A stretch of DNA of 64,000 nt from Oscillospiraceae bacterium NTUH-002-81 (GCA_032620915.1 CP136052.1:2270501-2334500), one strand, 5' to 3'. Shown: positions 9,701 to 18,546, numbered from the stretch's first letter. The notes: generated by a model from the letters alone, not told the origin. Program-made: numbers and translations.

Positions 9701-10304
9701 TCTGTTTTTCCAGCTCCGCAATGATATCATTGACGCGCACCAGGCTCTGGCGCTCCTCCTCCAGCTGCTTCTGGGCAGCAGACTTGCGCCGCTTGAATTT
9801 TACAATACCGGCCGCCTCGTCAAACAGCTCCCGACGATCCTCGGGCTTCCCGCTTAAGATCTTGTCGATCTGGCCCTGTCCGATGATGGAATAGCCCTCT
9901 TTGCCGATACCGGTATCATAAAACAGTTCGTTGATGTCTTTCAGACGGCAGGATGCGCCATTGATCAGATATTCGCTCTCGCCGGAACGGTACACCCGCC
10001 GCGTCACCGTCACCTCGTCGAAATCCACGGCCAGCTTGTGGTCGGAATTGTCCAGGGTGATGGCTACGGAGGCATAGCTCAGCGCCCGCCGAAGCTCCGT
10101 GCCGGAAAAAATGACATCCTGCATACTGGCGCCTCGCAGCTGCTTCGCCCGCTGTTCGCCCAGCACCCAGCGCACCGCATCCGCCACGTTGCTCTTGCCG
10201 CTTCCGTTGGGGCCCACGATGCCGGTGATGCCGTTGTGGAATTCCAGCAGCGTCCGATTGGCGAACGACTTAAATCCCTGTATCTCAATGCTTTTTAAAT
10301 ACAT
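6744..10304 (-). CDS. smc: Chromosome partition protein SMC
   Basis: SMC compacts and segregates the chromosome together with ScpA and ScpB. The 1,186-residue protein shows Walker A GPNGSGKSNVADAVRW (about 32-47), a long coiled coil, the globular hinge (about 500-660, around GGSIQNIVTDNEQTAKRMIEFL), a second coiled coil and the C-terminal ATPase half with signature LSGGEKALTAIALLFAIQ and Walker B PFCLLDEIEAALDDSN. The length is normal. It lies between rnc and ftsY, with 13 bases from the rnc stop. Confidence 0.97.
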   Translation of the reverse strand: MYLKSIEIQGFKSFANRTLLEFHNGITGIVGPNGSGKSNVADAVRWVLGEQRAKQLRGASMQDVIFSGTELRRALSYASVAITLDNSDHKLAVDFDEVTVTRRVYRSGESEYLINGASCRLKDINELFYDTGIGKEGYSIIGQGQIDKILSGKPEDRRELFDEAAGIVKFKRRKSAAQKQLEEERQSLVRVNDIIAELEKQKGPLEKQSETAKVYLQKKEELKLYDVNGFLMETQENRGQLKDLEEKRDTASGQLAETEQSLEKAKQNYEVLEAQIEALSGQMEEARSKASEAALAKQRLESQIELLKEQINTAKANDEHIQNRMEAIRGEQAQRKELLAGNALQKRSLQEELGQAIEEQTKAEEHLADIRGQMDALNAQMDQAKADIIDLLNHRASTKGNIQRYDTMLEQVQIRKAQLSSRLLQLKSEEAQQKEETDVFDEKLRAVSEKIRELSEQSQQENDTHEKLQTQIREVNGLLEQGQTAFHREQSRLESLKNLTERYDGYGNSIRRVMDQKSREPGIVGVVADLIKVEKKYEIAVETALGGSIQNIVTDNEQTAKRMIEFLKRNKAGRATFLPLTSVKNRSEFKQEQVLKEPGVIGLANRLVHTDVRYEDLIGYLLGRVVVAESMDAAIPLARKYHYSLRIVTLEGESLSPGGSMTGGAFKNTSNLLGRRREIEELEAAVEAVKKELADAQAQMSDLRRQRETCRAQITSLKEQLQQQYLQQNTLQLEKKQLQEKAGSVQGEYESLMRENREIESQMTDIGESRSRIGTELSESEQTEKALEAQVESCQAVLDGFREKEETAQQETEKTHLRMAGLKQRMQFLVQEEQRLHQEQTRLEEEYHQLDESLDVTADEIVARQEQISQIRQTIEASLQETQVQEEAMARLSQEKEEKSRQHKSFFAEREKLSDERSRLDKEVFRLNSQYEKLEEAMDAQINYMWEEYGLTYSAARELFREDLGELPVVRKQIAVLKDAIRKLGDVNVNAIEDFKELMERYTFLSGQRDDLCEAEQTLVGIISELDEGMRKQFAEQFEAICREFEKAFRELFGGGKASLALMEDEDLLEAGIMINAQPPGKKLQNMMQLSGGEKALTAIALLFAIQNLKPSPFCLLDEIEAALDDSNVGRFAGYLHKLTKNTQFIIITHRRGTMAAADRLYGITMQEKGVSVLVSVDLIEKDLDK

Positions 10305-10317
10305 ACCCCACCTGCCA

Positions 10318-11008
10318 TCACTTTTTCAGCTTCAGAAGTGCCGCGTAAGCCGCCTCCTGCTCTGCCGCCTTCTTTGTCCGGCCGCTTCCCGTTCCGTACA
10401 CCTGCTCCCGGATCAGCACCTGCACGGTAAACTTCTTATTATGATTCGGGCCTTCCTCGCCGGTCAGCTCATACACCGGCTCGCACTCCATCTCTCCCTG
10501 CACAATCTCCTGCAGGATAGTCTTGCTATCGAAAAAGAGCTGTTTATTCTCGATGTCGTTCAGAATAAACCGGTCAATGTACTCTTTCGCATTAGCAAAA
10601 CCACCATCCAGATAAATCGCCCCGATCATCGCCTCCATGGCATCCGAGGTCACACTGGCCCGCTCTCTTCCGCCGGTCATGTCCTCGCCTCTGCCCAGCA
10701 GCAGATAAGAACCCAGCTCCAGATCTCTGGCACAGAGCGCCAGCGTCTGCTCACACACCATGCTCGCACGCTGCTTCGTCAGCTCTCCCCTCCGGCCGCT
10801 CCGGATATTTTTTGTAAAGGAACTCACTGGACACCACTTCCAGCACCGCATCCCCCAGGAATTCCAGCCGCTCATTGTTGTTCAGTTTTCCCAGACGGTG
10901 CTCATTGGAATAGGAGCTGTGGGTCAGCGCCTTCTCCAGCAGGGCCGGATTGTGGAATGTATATCCAATCCGGTGTTCAATCTCTTTGCGTCTCTTTGCA
11001 TCAAGCAT
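10318..11008 (-). CDS. rnc: Ribonuclease III, reading frame broken by one extra base
   Basis: RNase III cleaves double-stranded RNA during rRNA and mRNA processing. The N-terminal part (from [15 protein letters not shown]) holds the catalytic signature [14 protein letters not shown] different frame then continues from [21 protein letters not shown] through the second catalytic block [16 protein letters not shown] and the C-terminal dsRNA-binding domain ([14 protein letters not shown]). The two frames join perfectly as YPERPEGELTK if one base is removed from the G4 run (C4 on the plus strand, 10787-10790). Neither half alone would have the full active site. As written it would end at 10751, 85 residues in. 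I think this is a sequence error, not a lost gene. RBS AAGGAG precedes the start. Confidence 0.88.
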
Positions 11009-11035
11009 TCTACTTTCTCCTTATTAAAAGAAGGA

Positions 11036-11071
11036 GCCTCAAAACTCCTCACATCGGAACGGTTTTGAGGC
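11036..11071 (-). terminator. Hairpin between acpP and rnc
   Basis: GCCTCAAAAC and GTTTTGAGGC form a perfect 10-bp stem (minus-strand transcript), followed by TCCTTCTTTT. It probably terminates or attenuates transcripts leaving acpP, which would let acpP be expressed well above rnc and smc. Confidence 0.65.
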
Positions 11072-11087
11072 ACCCTTTTCTCTATTT

Positions 11088-11318
11088 TTAGTTCAATGCG
11101 TTCTTGATCTCTTCTACCGCATCTCCCACGGATACGATCTTCTCTGCATCCTCGTTGGAGATCTCAATATCGAACTCTTCCTCAATGCCCATGATAATCT
11201 GAAAAATGTCCAGGGAGTCTGCTCCCAGGTCATCCACGAACGTTGTGTCCATGGTAATCTCCTCTGCATCTACATTTAATACCTCTGAAATGATCTGCTG
11301 TAATTTTTCAAATTCCAT
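11088..11318 (-). CDS. acpP: Acyl carrier protein
   Basis: AcpP carries growing acyl chains on a phosphopantetheine arm during fatty acid synthesis. The 76-residue acidic protein has the attachment site GADSLD (Ser at about 37), the helix [15 protein letters not shown] and the usual VGDAVEEIK end. It is directly downstream of plsX, whose product uses acyl-ACP as substrate. A hairpin follows it, which fits the high ACP demand. Confidence 0.96.
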   Translation of the reverse strand: MEFEKLQQIISEVLNVDAEEITMDTTFVDDLGADSLDIFQIIMGIEEEFDIEISNEDAEKIVSVGDAVEEIKNALN

Positions 11319-11339
11319 TTCTAACTTCCTTCCCTCTCA

Positions 11340-12365
11340 TCAATGATTTTCCGGTTTTACTTCCGGTGTGATTTTCTCCATAATCCTCTCATTCATCTTC
11401 TGTTCCGTAAATGTTACACACTGAAGAATGGCATTCTTGATCTCGCCGTGGGTGGAGCTTCCATGCCCCTTCACCACCAGGCCTTTCAGTCCCAGCATCG
11501 GTGCCCCGCCATATTCTTCCACATCAAAGCTCTTCAACGTCTCCTTCAGCGCCGGCTTCGCCAGTGCGCCGCCGATCTTGCCTCTCGTGGAGCTCATCAT
11601 GCCCTTCTTGATCACCTTCACCAGGGTTGAAGAAAGCCCCTCGTAAAGCTTCAGGATGACATTACCCACAAAACCGTCACAGACGATCACGTCCGCTGCG
11701 CCGGCCGGGATATCTCTGGCTTCAATGCTTCCGGTAAAATTGATATCCCCGCATTCCTTCAGAAGCGGAAATGTCTCCTTCACCAGTGCGTTGCCCTTCT
11801 CCTCCTCGGCGCCGTTGTTCACGATCGCCACCTTCGGATTGGAAACGCCCACAAAATGCTCCATATATACAGAACCCATCTTGGCAAACTGTACCAGATG
11901 GGAGGATCTCACATCCACGTTGGCACCACAGTCAACCAGCAGCGATACGCCTTTCTCCGTAGGGAAAAGAGTGGCCAGCGGGGATCTCTCCACGCCCTTG
12001 ATCCGGCCCACCACCAGCTGTCCTCCCACGAGAACCGCGCCGGTGCTTCCTGCTGACACAAAAGCATCTGCCTGTCCATTCTTTACCAGATTCAGCCCCA
12101 CCACAATGGACGAATCCTTCTTCCGGCGGATCGCCATCACCGGCGGCTCAGCCATCTCGATCACTTCCGAGGCAGCCACCACCTCAATCCGGTCTTTATC
12201 ATAGGTATATTTGGAAAGCTCCGCTTCAATGGCATCGGGAAGTCCCACAAGGAATACCTTCACGTTGTCCTTCTGCTGTACTGCCTCCACTGCGCCCTGC
12301 ACCGTCACCTGTGGGGCAAAATCCCCGCCCATGGCGTCCAGGGAAACTCTGACTAATTCCTGCAT
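11340..12365 (-). CDS. plsX: Phosphate acyltransferase PlsX
   Basis: PlsX converts acyl-ACP to acyl-phosphate, the donor for PlsY in phosphatidic acid synthesis, on the cytoplasmic face of the membrane. The 341-residue protein begins with the family motif VRVSLDAMGGDFAP and has GSTGAVLVGGQ and ADVIVCDGFVGNVILK. The RBS AGGAGG is 8 bases upstream. It is next to acpP, the usual arrangement. The C-terminus EKITPEVKPENH is a short variable tail. Confidence 0.96.
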   Translation of the reverse strand: MQELVRVSLDAMGGDFAPQVTVQGAVEAVQQKDNVKVFLVGLPDAIEAELSKYTYDKDRIEVVAASEVIEMAEPPVMAIRRKKDSSIVVGLNLVKNGQADAFVSAGSTGAVLVGGQLVVGRIKGVERSPLATLFPTEKGVSLLVDCGANVDVRSSHLVQFAKMGSVYMEHFVGVSNPKVAIVNNGAEEEKGNALVKETFPLLKECGDINFTGSIEARDIPAGAADVIVCDGFVGNVILKLYEGLSSTLVKVIKKGMMSSTRGKIGGALAKPALKETLKSFDVEEYGGAPMLGLKGLVVKGHGSSTHGEIKNAILQCVTFTEQKMNERIMEKITPEVKPENH

Positions 12366-12473
12366 GCAATTTTCCTCCTTGCATTACTAAAACTACTATA
12401 CAAGACATCATTCTAAAAATCAATATAATTTTGTAACTGTTCCCGACCGGGCTTTCGTCAGGCAAACAGCGCA

Positions 12474-12516
12474 GAAAAAAAGACGGCATTCGCCGGATGG
12501 CAAACTGACCGTCTTC
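12474..12516 (-). terminator. Terminator after rpmF
   Basis: On the minus strand AGACGG and CCGTCT pair around a 22-base loop, followed by a run of seven T. It lies between rpmF and plsX, so it could reduce read-through from the ribosomal gene into the lipid genes. Confidence 0.65.
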
Positions 12517-12534
12517 CTTTCTTCAATCCACTGA

Positions 12535-12717
12535 TTAAGCCTCTGTGGAAATGATCTCCTTCTTATTGTAAGAGCCGCAAGCCTTGCATACTCTGTGAGG
12601 CATCATTAATTCTCCACATTTGCTGCATTTTACCAGATTCATGGTTTTCATTTTCCAGTTAGCTCTTCTCTGGTCTCTTCTTCCTTTGGAAGATTTATTC
12701 TTCGGGCAGATAGACAT
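12535..12717 (-). CDS. rpmF: 50S ribosomal protein L32 (zinc-ribbon form)
   Basis: This is a 60-residue large-subunit protein. MSICPKNKSSKGRRDQRRA is the family start, and two CxxC pairs (CSKC, CKAC) mark the zinc-binding version. It follows the DUF177 gene, as in most bacteria. Confidence 0.96.
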   Translation of the reverse strand: MSICPKNKSSKGRRDQRRANWKMKTMNLVKCSKCGELMMPHRVCKACGSYNKKEIISTEA

Positions 12718-12769
12718 GACTACACCTCCTCTTTCCTGTTCATGTTTTACTTATCAAACTTTCGTTTCC

Positions 12770-13294
12770 TTAATTGCCTGAATTCCGAAAAATATCACGG
12801 ATCGCAGCCATTCTGGGATCCAGCACTGTTCTGTCACAGCCGCAATCCCCCTCATTCAGGTTCTTGCCGCATTTCATGCAGATGCCCTTGCAGTCCTCCC
12901 GACAAAGTACCTTCATCGGCCAGACTGTCAGCAGCTCATCATAGACAAGCCCATCCACATCCAGTGTATAATCCGCAATATAACTGTTCTCATCCAACGC
13001 CTTAATCCTGTCATCCTCCGACAGCTTCATATCCAGCTTCCGGAAAATGTCCAGATGAATCGTTGTTCTTACATCCTCCAGACACCGGCTGCACGGAATT
13101 ATCGCATCCAACTCCATCTTTCCGCTGATCTCCAGCACCTTGTTTCCCGTATTGCGGATGCAAAGGGAAAGCGGTGTCTTTCGCACAATCGGAAAAGTGC
13201 CAAGTCCTGATGTGAACGCATCAAGTGCAATCTCGGCCTCCATGGAAACAACCTTTTCATCTCTGGATAAAACATCTGATAAGTTCATTTGCAT
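12770..13294 (-). CDS. DUF177 (YceD-family) protein
   Basis: This is a 174-residue member of the YceD/DUF177 family, linked in other bacteria and plants to 23S rRNA accumulation. The family core is seen as IIPCSRCLEDVRTTIHLDIFRKLD and the C-terminal cysteine cluster CREDCKGICMKCGKNLNEGDCGC, which probably binds metal. It is the first gene of the rpmF-plsX run, directly behind a near-perfect promoter at 13321-13349. The molecular role in this organism is inferred only from the family. Confidence 0.88.
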   Translation of the reverse strand: MQMNLSDVLSRDEKVVSMEAEIALDAFTSGLGTFPIVRKTPLSLCIRNTGNKVLEISGKMELDAIIPCSRCLEDVRTTIHLDIFRKLDMKLSEDDRIKALDENSYIADYTLDVDGLVYDELLTVWPMKVLCREDCKGICMKCGKNLNEGDCGCDRTVLDPRMAAIRDIFRNSGN

Positions 13295-13320
13295 AATAGT
13301 CTCCTATTCATACCTAAACA

Positions 13321-13349
13321 ATTATAACCATGTCCCCCATGTTTGTCAA
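13321..13349 (-). promoter_or_regulatory. Consensus sigma-A promoter for DUF177-rpmF-plsX
   Basis: A perfect -35 TTGACA (13344-13349) and a perfect -10 TATAAT (13321-13326) are separated by 17 bases on the minus strand, about 27 bases before the DUF177 start codon. This should be one of the strongest promoters in the window. Confidence 0.88.
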
Positions 13350-13401
13350 CCATTTTTTCTTGACAGACGTAATTTTGCGAATGGCACTCGCTGAACGTCA
13401 T

Positions 13402-14493
13402 CTATATCTTCCCTATCTCTTTCGCATACGCATACAGTTCCCGTATCCCCGCCGCCAGCTTCCCCTCTGGCAGCGTTTCGAATCCACACAATACCTGCCT
13501 GCACCGGTCGATCTCCTCCCTTGCCCCGGCAAGCACCTCCCCATCCAGTTCTTCGTAGGCAGGCACCGCATACACCTTTGATGCCAGTGCCCGGGCTGCG
13601 GGATAATCCACATCGTTTTCCCACAAAACGCCCGCGGCAAAGGGAATGCCCTCCCGCTGCAGCCGCCGAAAGATGGGCGTTCCCGTGCCGTTTCCCGCCA
13701 ACACGAACACCCGGGGGTCTCCCTTCACTGCTTCCAGCTCCACACTGCCGGTAAGCTCCGCAAAGGAACCACACCGGAGTTCGTACAATTCCTGCACCGC
13801 ACCGGGTGCGAAAATCTCCTCCGGCGTCCCTTCCCGGTCATGGCCCTCCCGGTCTATACACACAATCCGGTCAGAAACCCGCTGGGCCAGATCCAGCTCA
13901 TGCAAGGACAATAGCACCGTCAGCCCGTTCTGTCTCGTCAGCTTCTGCAAAATCGACAGAAATTCCAGCTTATAGCGGATATCCAGAAAGGAAGTGGGCT
14001 CATCCAGCACCAGAATGTCCGGCTCCTGGGCAATGGCCCGGGCCAGCAGTACCCGCTGCCGTTGACCGTCACTGATCCTAGTGAATTCCCGGTCAGCAAG
14101 GGAAGTGACCCCTACCTGCTCCATAGCGCGTTCCACCGCCTGCTTATCCTCCCGGGACAGCACCCCCAGCATACCCGTATAGGGATAGCGCCCGGTGCCG
14201 ATGACTTCCCGGCAGGTCATCCGCTCGGGCCGGATCCGCTCCGTCAGCACCACCGACAGCCGGGAGGCCAGCTCTTTTCCATGATATTCCGCCAGATTCC
14301 GTCCTTCCAGTACCGCCACGCCTCCCAGCGGCTCCAGTTGGCGGATGATGCTTTTCAGCAGCGTTGTCTTTCCGGCACCATTGGGGCCGATGAGGGTAAC
14401 GATCTCTCCCTTCTGCAAATGCAGGTTGGCGCCCTTCACCACCGGCTCCTTCCCGTATCCGGCGGCCAGCTCTTTCGTATAAAAATAATCCAC
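13402..14493 (-). CDS. ABC transporter ATP-binding protein, cobalamin/iron-complex type, with C-terminal extension
   Basis: This is the ATPase of a FecCD-type importer. The first 260 or so residues are a standard BtuD/FecE domain: Walker A LIGPNGAGKTTLL, signature RISDGQRQRVLLARA, Walker B ILVLDEPTSFLD and a switch His in LSLHELDLAQ. About 100 further residues (from about 263) form a domain with VFVLAGNGTGTPIFRRLQREGIPF and VYAVPAYEELDGEVLAGA, which may be regulatory; I do not recognise its ligand. The start is a GTG overlapping the TAG of the permease gene by one base, so the two are translationally coupled. The upstream cobalamin riboswitch suggests a corrinoid as cargo. Confidence 0.85.
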   Translation of the reverse strand: MDYFYTKELAAGYGKEPVVKGANLHLQKGEIVTLIGPNGAGKTTLLKSIIRQLEPLGGVAVLEGRNLAEYHGKELASRLSVVLTERIRPERMTCREVIGTGRYPYTGMLGVLSREDKQAVERAMEQVGVTSLADREFTRISDGQRQRVLLARAIAQEPDILVLDEPTSFLDIRYKLEFLSILQKLTRQNGLTVLLSLHELDLAQRVSDRIVCIDREGHDREGTPEEIFAPGAVQELYELRCGSFAELTGSVELEAVKGDPRVFVLAGNGTGTPIFRRLQREGIPFAAGVLWENDVDYPAARALASKVYAVPAYEELDGEVLAGAREEIDRCRQVLCGFETLPEGKLAAGIRELYAYAKEIGKI

Positions 14494-15524
14494 TAGTATT
14501 CCTCTTTTCTGCGGCGAATCATGACAAACAGCACCACCGGCGCGCCAAATACCGCGGTAACGGTGCTGATGGAAAGCTCTGTGGGAGAAAAGACTGTCCG
14601 CGCCGCCAGGTCACAGGCCAGGCAGAACACCGCGCCCCCCAGGAAACAGGACGGGATCATCCAGTGAGGATCACCGTTTTTCAAAAGCGCTTTGGCCAGA
14701 TGGGGCACCGCAATGCCCACAAAGGAAACCGGCCCGGCAAATGCTGTCACACAGGCGGCCAGCAGACTGGACAGGATCACCAGCAGCGCCCGGAAAATTT
14801 TCAAATTGACCCCCATGTTCCGGGCATAGGCTTCTCCCAGCCGATACGCCTGCAAAGGTTTCGACAGGAGAAATGTCCCCACAGACACCGCCACCACCAG
14901 CACCGTGATCCAGCCCACCGAATGCCAGCCGATGCCGGAAAAACTGCCCCGGGACCAGTTGTGCAGGTTCACAATGTTGGCGTCATCCGCAAAGGTAACG
15001 ACAAAATCCGTCACTGCGGAACAGATATAACCGATCATAACACCACCCACCACCAGCATGGACATCTGCTCCACCTTTCTCGCCAGAAGCAGCACAAATC
15101 CCATGGAAGCCAGCGCCCCCACGAAAGCCGCCAGGATCAGTGCCATGGAGCCGGCGGTTTTCCGGAAGTTCAGAAGCGCCACCATCACCAGTGCCACACA
15201 GAGTTTTGCCCCGGAAGAAATTCCTAAGACAAAGGGCCCCGCAATGGGATTGTGAAAAAAGGACTGCAAAAGATACCCGGACAGTGCCAGCGCCCCGCCC
15301 AGGAACAGCGCCGCCAGCGCCCGGGGCAGACGGATGGAAAGCACGATATCCCTGGCCGTATCCAGACCGGCCTTCCCCTGTAATACCGCCAGCACCTCCT
15401 GAGGAGACACGGACACACTGCCGATGCAGATGCTCAAAAGGAGGAAAACTGCCAGCAGTCCCAGCAAAATTGCAAGCCCCATCACACAGCGGTTCCGCAT
15501 TTTTTTCTCCATATCTGTCTGCAC
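14493..15524 (-). CDS. FecCD/BtuC-family ABC permease (GTG start)
   Basis: This is a 343-residue, roughly ten-helix permease of the iron-siderophore/cobalamin class. Family marks are RLPRALAALFLGGALALSG, GISSGAKL, GAVLASMGF-like helices and the C-terminal GPVSFVGIAVPHLAK coupling region. The start is a GTG 6 bases after GGAGGGG. It forms the transport core with the overlapping ATPase gene and the binding lipoprotein upstream. The cargo is inferred from the riboswitch to be cobalamin or another corrinoid; heme or a siderophore would fit the family equally. Confidence 0.88.
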   Translation of the reverse strand: MQTDMEKKMRNRCVMGLAILLGLLAVFLLLSICIGSVSVSPQEVLAVLQGKAGLDTARDIVLSIRLPRALAALFLGGALALSGYLLQSFFHNPIAGPFVLGISSGAKLCVALVMVALLNFRKTAGSMALILAAFVGALASMGFVLLLARKVEQMSMLVVGGVMIGYICSAVTDFVVTFADDANIVNLHNWSRGSFSGIGWHSVGWITVLVVAVSVGTFLLSKPLQAYRLGEAYARNMGVNLKIFRALLVILSSLLAACVTAFAGPVSFVGIAVPHLAKALLKNGDPHWMIPSCFLGGAVFCLACDLAARTVFSPTELSISTVTAVFGAPVVLFVMIRRRKEEY

Positions 15525-15699
15525 GATTGTCCCCTCCTTCTTTCCTTGTATTTCCTTTTCATTCTTCTGTTTTTCCCTTTATTCAAGTACTTCTCCGCAG
15601 ATTTTCCAACAATGCCTGCTCTATAAACCTTTTCATGACCATTCACAGGCCACCTCTGCATCATTGGCTTCTACACATGCCCAGCTTGCGTCTTGTCCA

Positions 15700-16986
15700 T
15701 TATTGCAGCGGATAAAGATAGGTAAATCCTTCTGTCTCTCCATTCAGCATCCGCCGAATATCCGCCGTGATAGCTCCCAGCTCCATAGATGCCTGATACA
15801 GGTTCTTGGAAGTACAGAACACATGCCCCTCCTGCACTGCCCGGAACTTGCCCAGCAGTTCATCCTTTCCCTTCAGTTCCTGCAGATCGGCCACCTCGCC
15901 GTCGATGGAGCTGTTATAAATGAGATAATCCGCATCCTTCGCCGCCGCATAGAAGGCTTCCATCTGCACATTGGCACTGGAGGAAGCCGAAGTCTCATCC
16001 TTTTTCAGCTGTGGACACACATAGGTACCTCCCGCCAGTTCGATCATCTTTGGCAGGTAATCGCTGGATTTGCGCACATTGACCGCACCGCTGGAGGTCA
16101 TATAGAAGAAAGCCACCGTTTTCTCCCCGGAAGCTGTGCCTGTCCCCGCAGTTTCTGACACAGCAGCTTTCCCTGAACCAGACACAGCCGATGCATTTTC
16201 TCCGTCCGTTACAGACGTCGCTGCAGTTCCTTCCATAGCCGCCACCTGGGCTTCAAACACCTCCCGGGCCTGTTCTTCTTTTCCCAGCAAAATGCCATAA
16301 AAACAGATCCACTCCATCCGGCCCTGGGGCGTGGTCTCGTAGCTGGAATAGTCAATGAGAACCGGAATGCCCAGCCGTTCCAGCTGCTCCTTCACCTCCG
16401 GTGTGTGCAGCACCATGGTGTTTTCCACCGCAAGATCACAGCCCTCAGACAAGATTTTCTCATAATCCGGGGCGGAATATTTTCCCGCATAAAGAATATC
16501 CCCGCTCTCCATGGCAGCCTTCGCCTCGGGAATCGTCCAGCCGTCTGCTGCTATCCCCGAAAAACGGATGGCATCCAGGGCATCCAGCTTGACAAACATA
16601 TCCATGGCAGCCGAAGCCACCAGATAAATATGGGAGATCGGCTGACAAAGCGGCACCACATCCCCCGGCAGATCCTCTGGGATTTCTTTTCCCTCCGGGA
16701 TCACCAGGTACCTGGCATCCTCCGCGATGGTCAGCAGCACATAGCCGTCCTCATAGCGATCCACCGTAAACTGCTCCGCATAGGAAAGGGTGTCCCGGCC
16801 TTCATAGGAAAGAGAATCGCAAAGATTACTGCCATTTTGCGTATCCTGAGCCGTGCTGCTCTGCCCACCGACACAGCCCACCGTATTTGCCAGCAGCCCC
16901 ACCAGTAACGCCAGCACCAGCAGGCGCCGACACAGCCCACCGTTCTTTTTCTTCCTTCTGCTCTGCATTTGTTTCATCTGTCGCAA
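15700..16986 (-). CDS. ABC transporter substrate-binding lipoprotein (BtuF/FhuD type)
   Basis: This is a 428-residue extracellular binding protein. Basic residues, a hydrophobic stretch LLVLALLVGLLANTVG and a lipobox cysteine (TVGC) give a lipoprotein anchor at about residue 38. The body has the class III binding-protein pattern: YLVASAAMDMFVKLDALDAIRFSG, a long helix, then GIPVLIDYSSYETTPQGRMEWICFYGILLGKEEQA and a second lobe with DYLIYNSSIDGEVADLQEL. The start is uncertain between a TTG at 16986 (short spacing to GGGAG) and an ATG three codons later. It lies 175 bases upstream of its permease gene. Confidence 0.86.
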   Translation of the reverse strand: MRQMKQMQSRRKKKNGGLCRRLLVLALLVGLLANTVGCVGGQSSTAQDTQNGSNLCDSLSYEGRDTLSYAEQFTVDRYEDGYVLLTIAEDARYLVIPEGKEIPEDLPGDVVPLCQPISHIYLVASAAMDMFVKLDALDAIRFSGIAADGWTIPEAKAAMESGDILYAGKYSAPDYEKILSEGCDLAVENTMVLHTPEVKEQLERLGIPVLIDYSSYETTPQGRMEWICFYGILLGKEEQAREVFEAQVAAMEGTAATSVTDGENASAVSGSGKAAVSETAGTGTASGEKTVAFFYMTSSGAVNVRKSSDYLPKMIELAGGTYVCPQLKKDETSASSSANVQMEAFYAAAKDADYLIYNSSIDGEVADLQELKGKDELLGKFRAVQEGHVFCTSKNLYQASMELGAITADIRRMLNGETEGFTYLYPLQ

Positions 16987-17146
16987 TTTTCTCCCGTTCT
17001 TCTACTGCTTTTTCCAGAAAGCGTTCTGCTTCTGTCCGCCTGTCCCATCAGGCCCCGGTCTTTTCTGTCTGATGCAGTATCATCCAAATTTTCCTGTCAG
17101 GCTTTCTGTCAGACAGCACTCGTGATCACCTTTTTTCTGCTGCCGT

Positions 17147-18416
17147 CTATTTCCTGCGCGTTTTTACAAATGCCACCGCGCAGATGCAAACGGCCAGCAC
17201 CAGAAGGATCCAGTTGCCGGTGGTATCTGCCTGTTCCTCCAGTGGGATCAGACTGCCGCCGTCGAAGGTCAGGGTGTAGGCGATCTCATGGGGCACACTC
17301 ATGGCCGTGGTGTCAGCCACCACTTCCAGCGACTCTCCCAGTTTTTCCACCGGGATCAGGAATGCCGACTGATCATAGCCATCCAGGGGAAGATACCGCT
17401 CACCGCCCACGATCATGTAATCGTAGTTGCTGCTGCTCCACTCCACCAGCGCCTTTGCCGCACCGTCCGCAACAAAAAGCTGGGTCGGGGAAGTCACGGT
17501 CGCTCTGCCGCTGCCGCCTTCCAGAGAAACCTCCACGCTGTAAATGCCATCAGAAAGATCCAGCGCCGTCAAGTCTTCCATACCAGACGCACTTCCACCG
17601 GCACCGTCCACAGCTGTTCCATCCACATGTTCCGCTGCCAGTCCAGTACTCTGCGCGTTCGCCTCTGCCTCCTGTGCCTCTTCTGTGGCTTTTTCATCCT
17701 TCATTTCCTGGATTCTGGCATCCCGGGCTGCTTTTTCCAAGGCATCATAGTCCGGCAGTTCTGTCAGGACAGCCTCTGCCGGTAAGCTTTTTGCCTCAAA
17801 AAGGATCTGGCGGTCGTACCATTTTTTCTTTCTTTTTGCTGAAAGCCGCACAGTCCACAGGCATATCCAGCGCCTCCACCGGTACCAGATACGTATACTG
17901 GCCCTCCGCATTTTCCTCATAATCAATATAATCCGCCGGATCTGCTGCCGCCGCTTCCGCCCCGGTTCCCATATAAAGCTTCAGATAACCGGTGCCGCCC
18001 AGCGTCAGGACAGCGCTCATCTGCCCGTCCTGTACGGTCAGCTCAGCTTTTTCAATGCGAAACATGGAGGAGCTGGATTCCACCGTCACCTCATAAGTAC
18101 CATCCGCCACGTCATCTGCCGTAATGGGTGTCATGCCGGGGATTCCCACCTCCTGGGGCGTCACTTTTTCACTGTCCGATGCCACCTGGCTGTAGTCACC
18201 GGCAGCCGCCTGTGCGTTATCCGTCTGGTCATCGGAAACAGCAGCATCAGGTGCAGCGGCACACACCGGCGCAAGCGGCAGCATAGATGCAGTCAACACC
18301 GCCAGCCCCAGCAGTTTTCCGGTCCGGCTGCCCCTGCGGACAAACCTTTTTCCGTCGGCGTTCGACTCCATCCGCACATTCTCTGTTTCCTGTTCCCACA
18401 ACCTTCTTTTTTCCAT
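17147..18416 (-). CDS. Membrane-anchored two-domain surface protein of the cobalamin locus, frame broken by one extra base
   Basis: The start MEKRRLWEQETEN at 18416 follows AGGAAAGGGGA. A signal peptide (GKLLGLAVLTASMLPLAPVCAAA) is followed by a first beta-rich domain (DGTYEVTVESSSSMFRIEKA ... YTYLVPVEALDMP). The frame breaks at an A6 run (T6, 17822-17827); removing one A joins SKKKEKWYDRQILFEA. A related second domain follows (DGIYSVEVSLEGG ... WSSSNYDYMIVGGERYLPL ... DTTAMSVPHEIAYTLTF), and a C-terminal membrane helix with a basic tail (FVKTRRK). Full length is about 422 residues. Both domains share the pattern DGxYxVxV...LxVxxGxxxAxxxxxxxxYxxxxxG...IPVxxL. The location suggests capture of a corrinoid, metal or tetrapyrrole at the cell surface; the ligand is unknown. 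Confidence 0.75.
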
Positions 18417-18546
18417 AGAAATCCCCTTTCCTGCGACACATTTTCCTATCATATAAAAAGCCCGCCGAAAAACACAGCCACCGGCAGTACACCGGGGTGC
18501 ATGTTCCGGCAGGCCCCATGTATCTTATTTATTCATGTGCAGACGA

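Noticed and set aside
10787..10790. Programmed frameshifting in rnc
   Set aside because: No slippery heptamer with a pseudoknot is evident, rnc recoding is not known to me in this group, and the same kind of one-base error recurs across the window.
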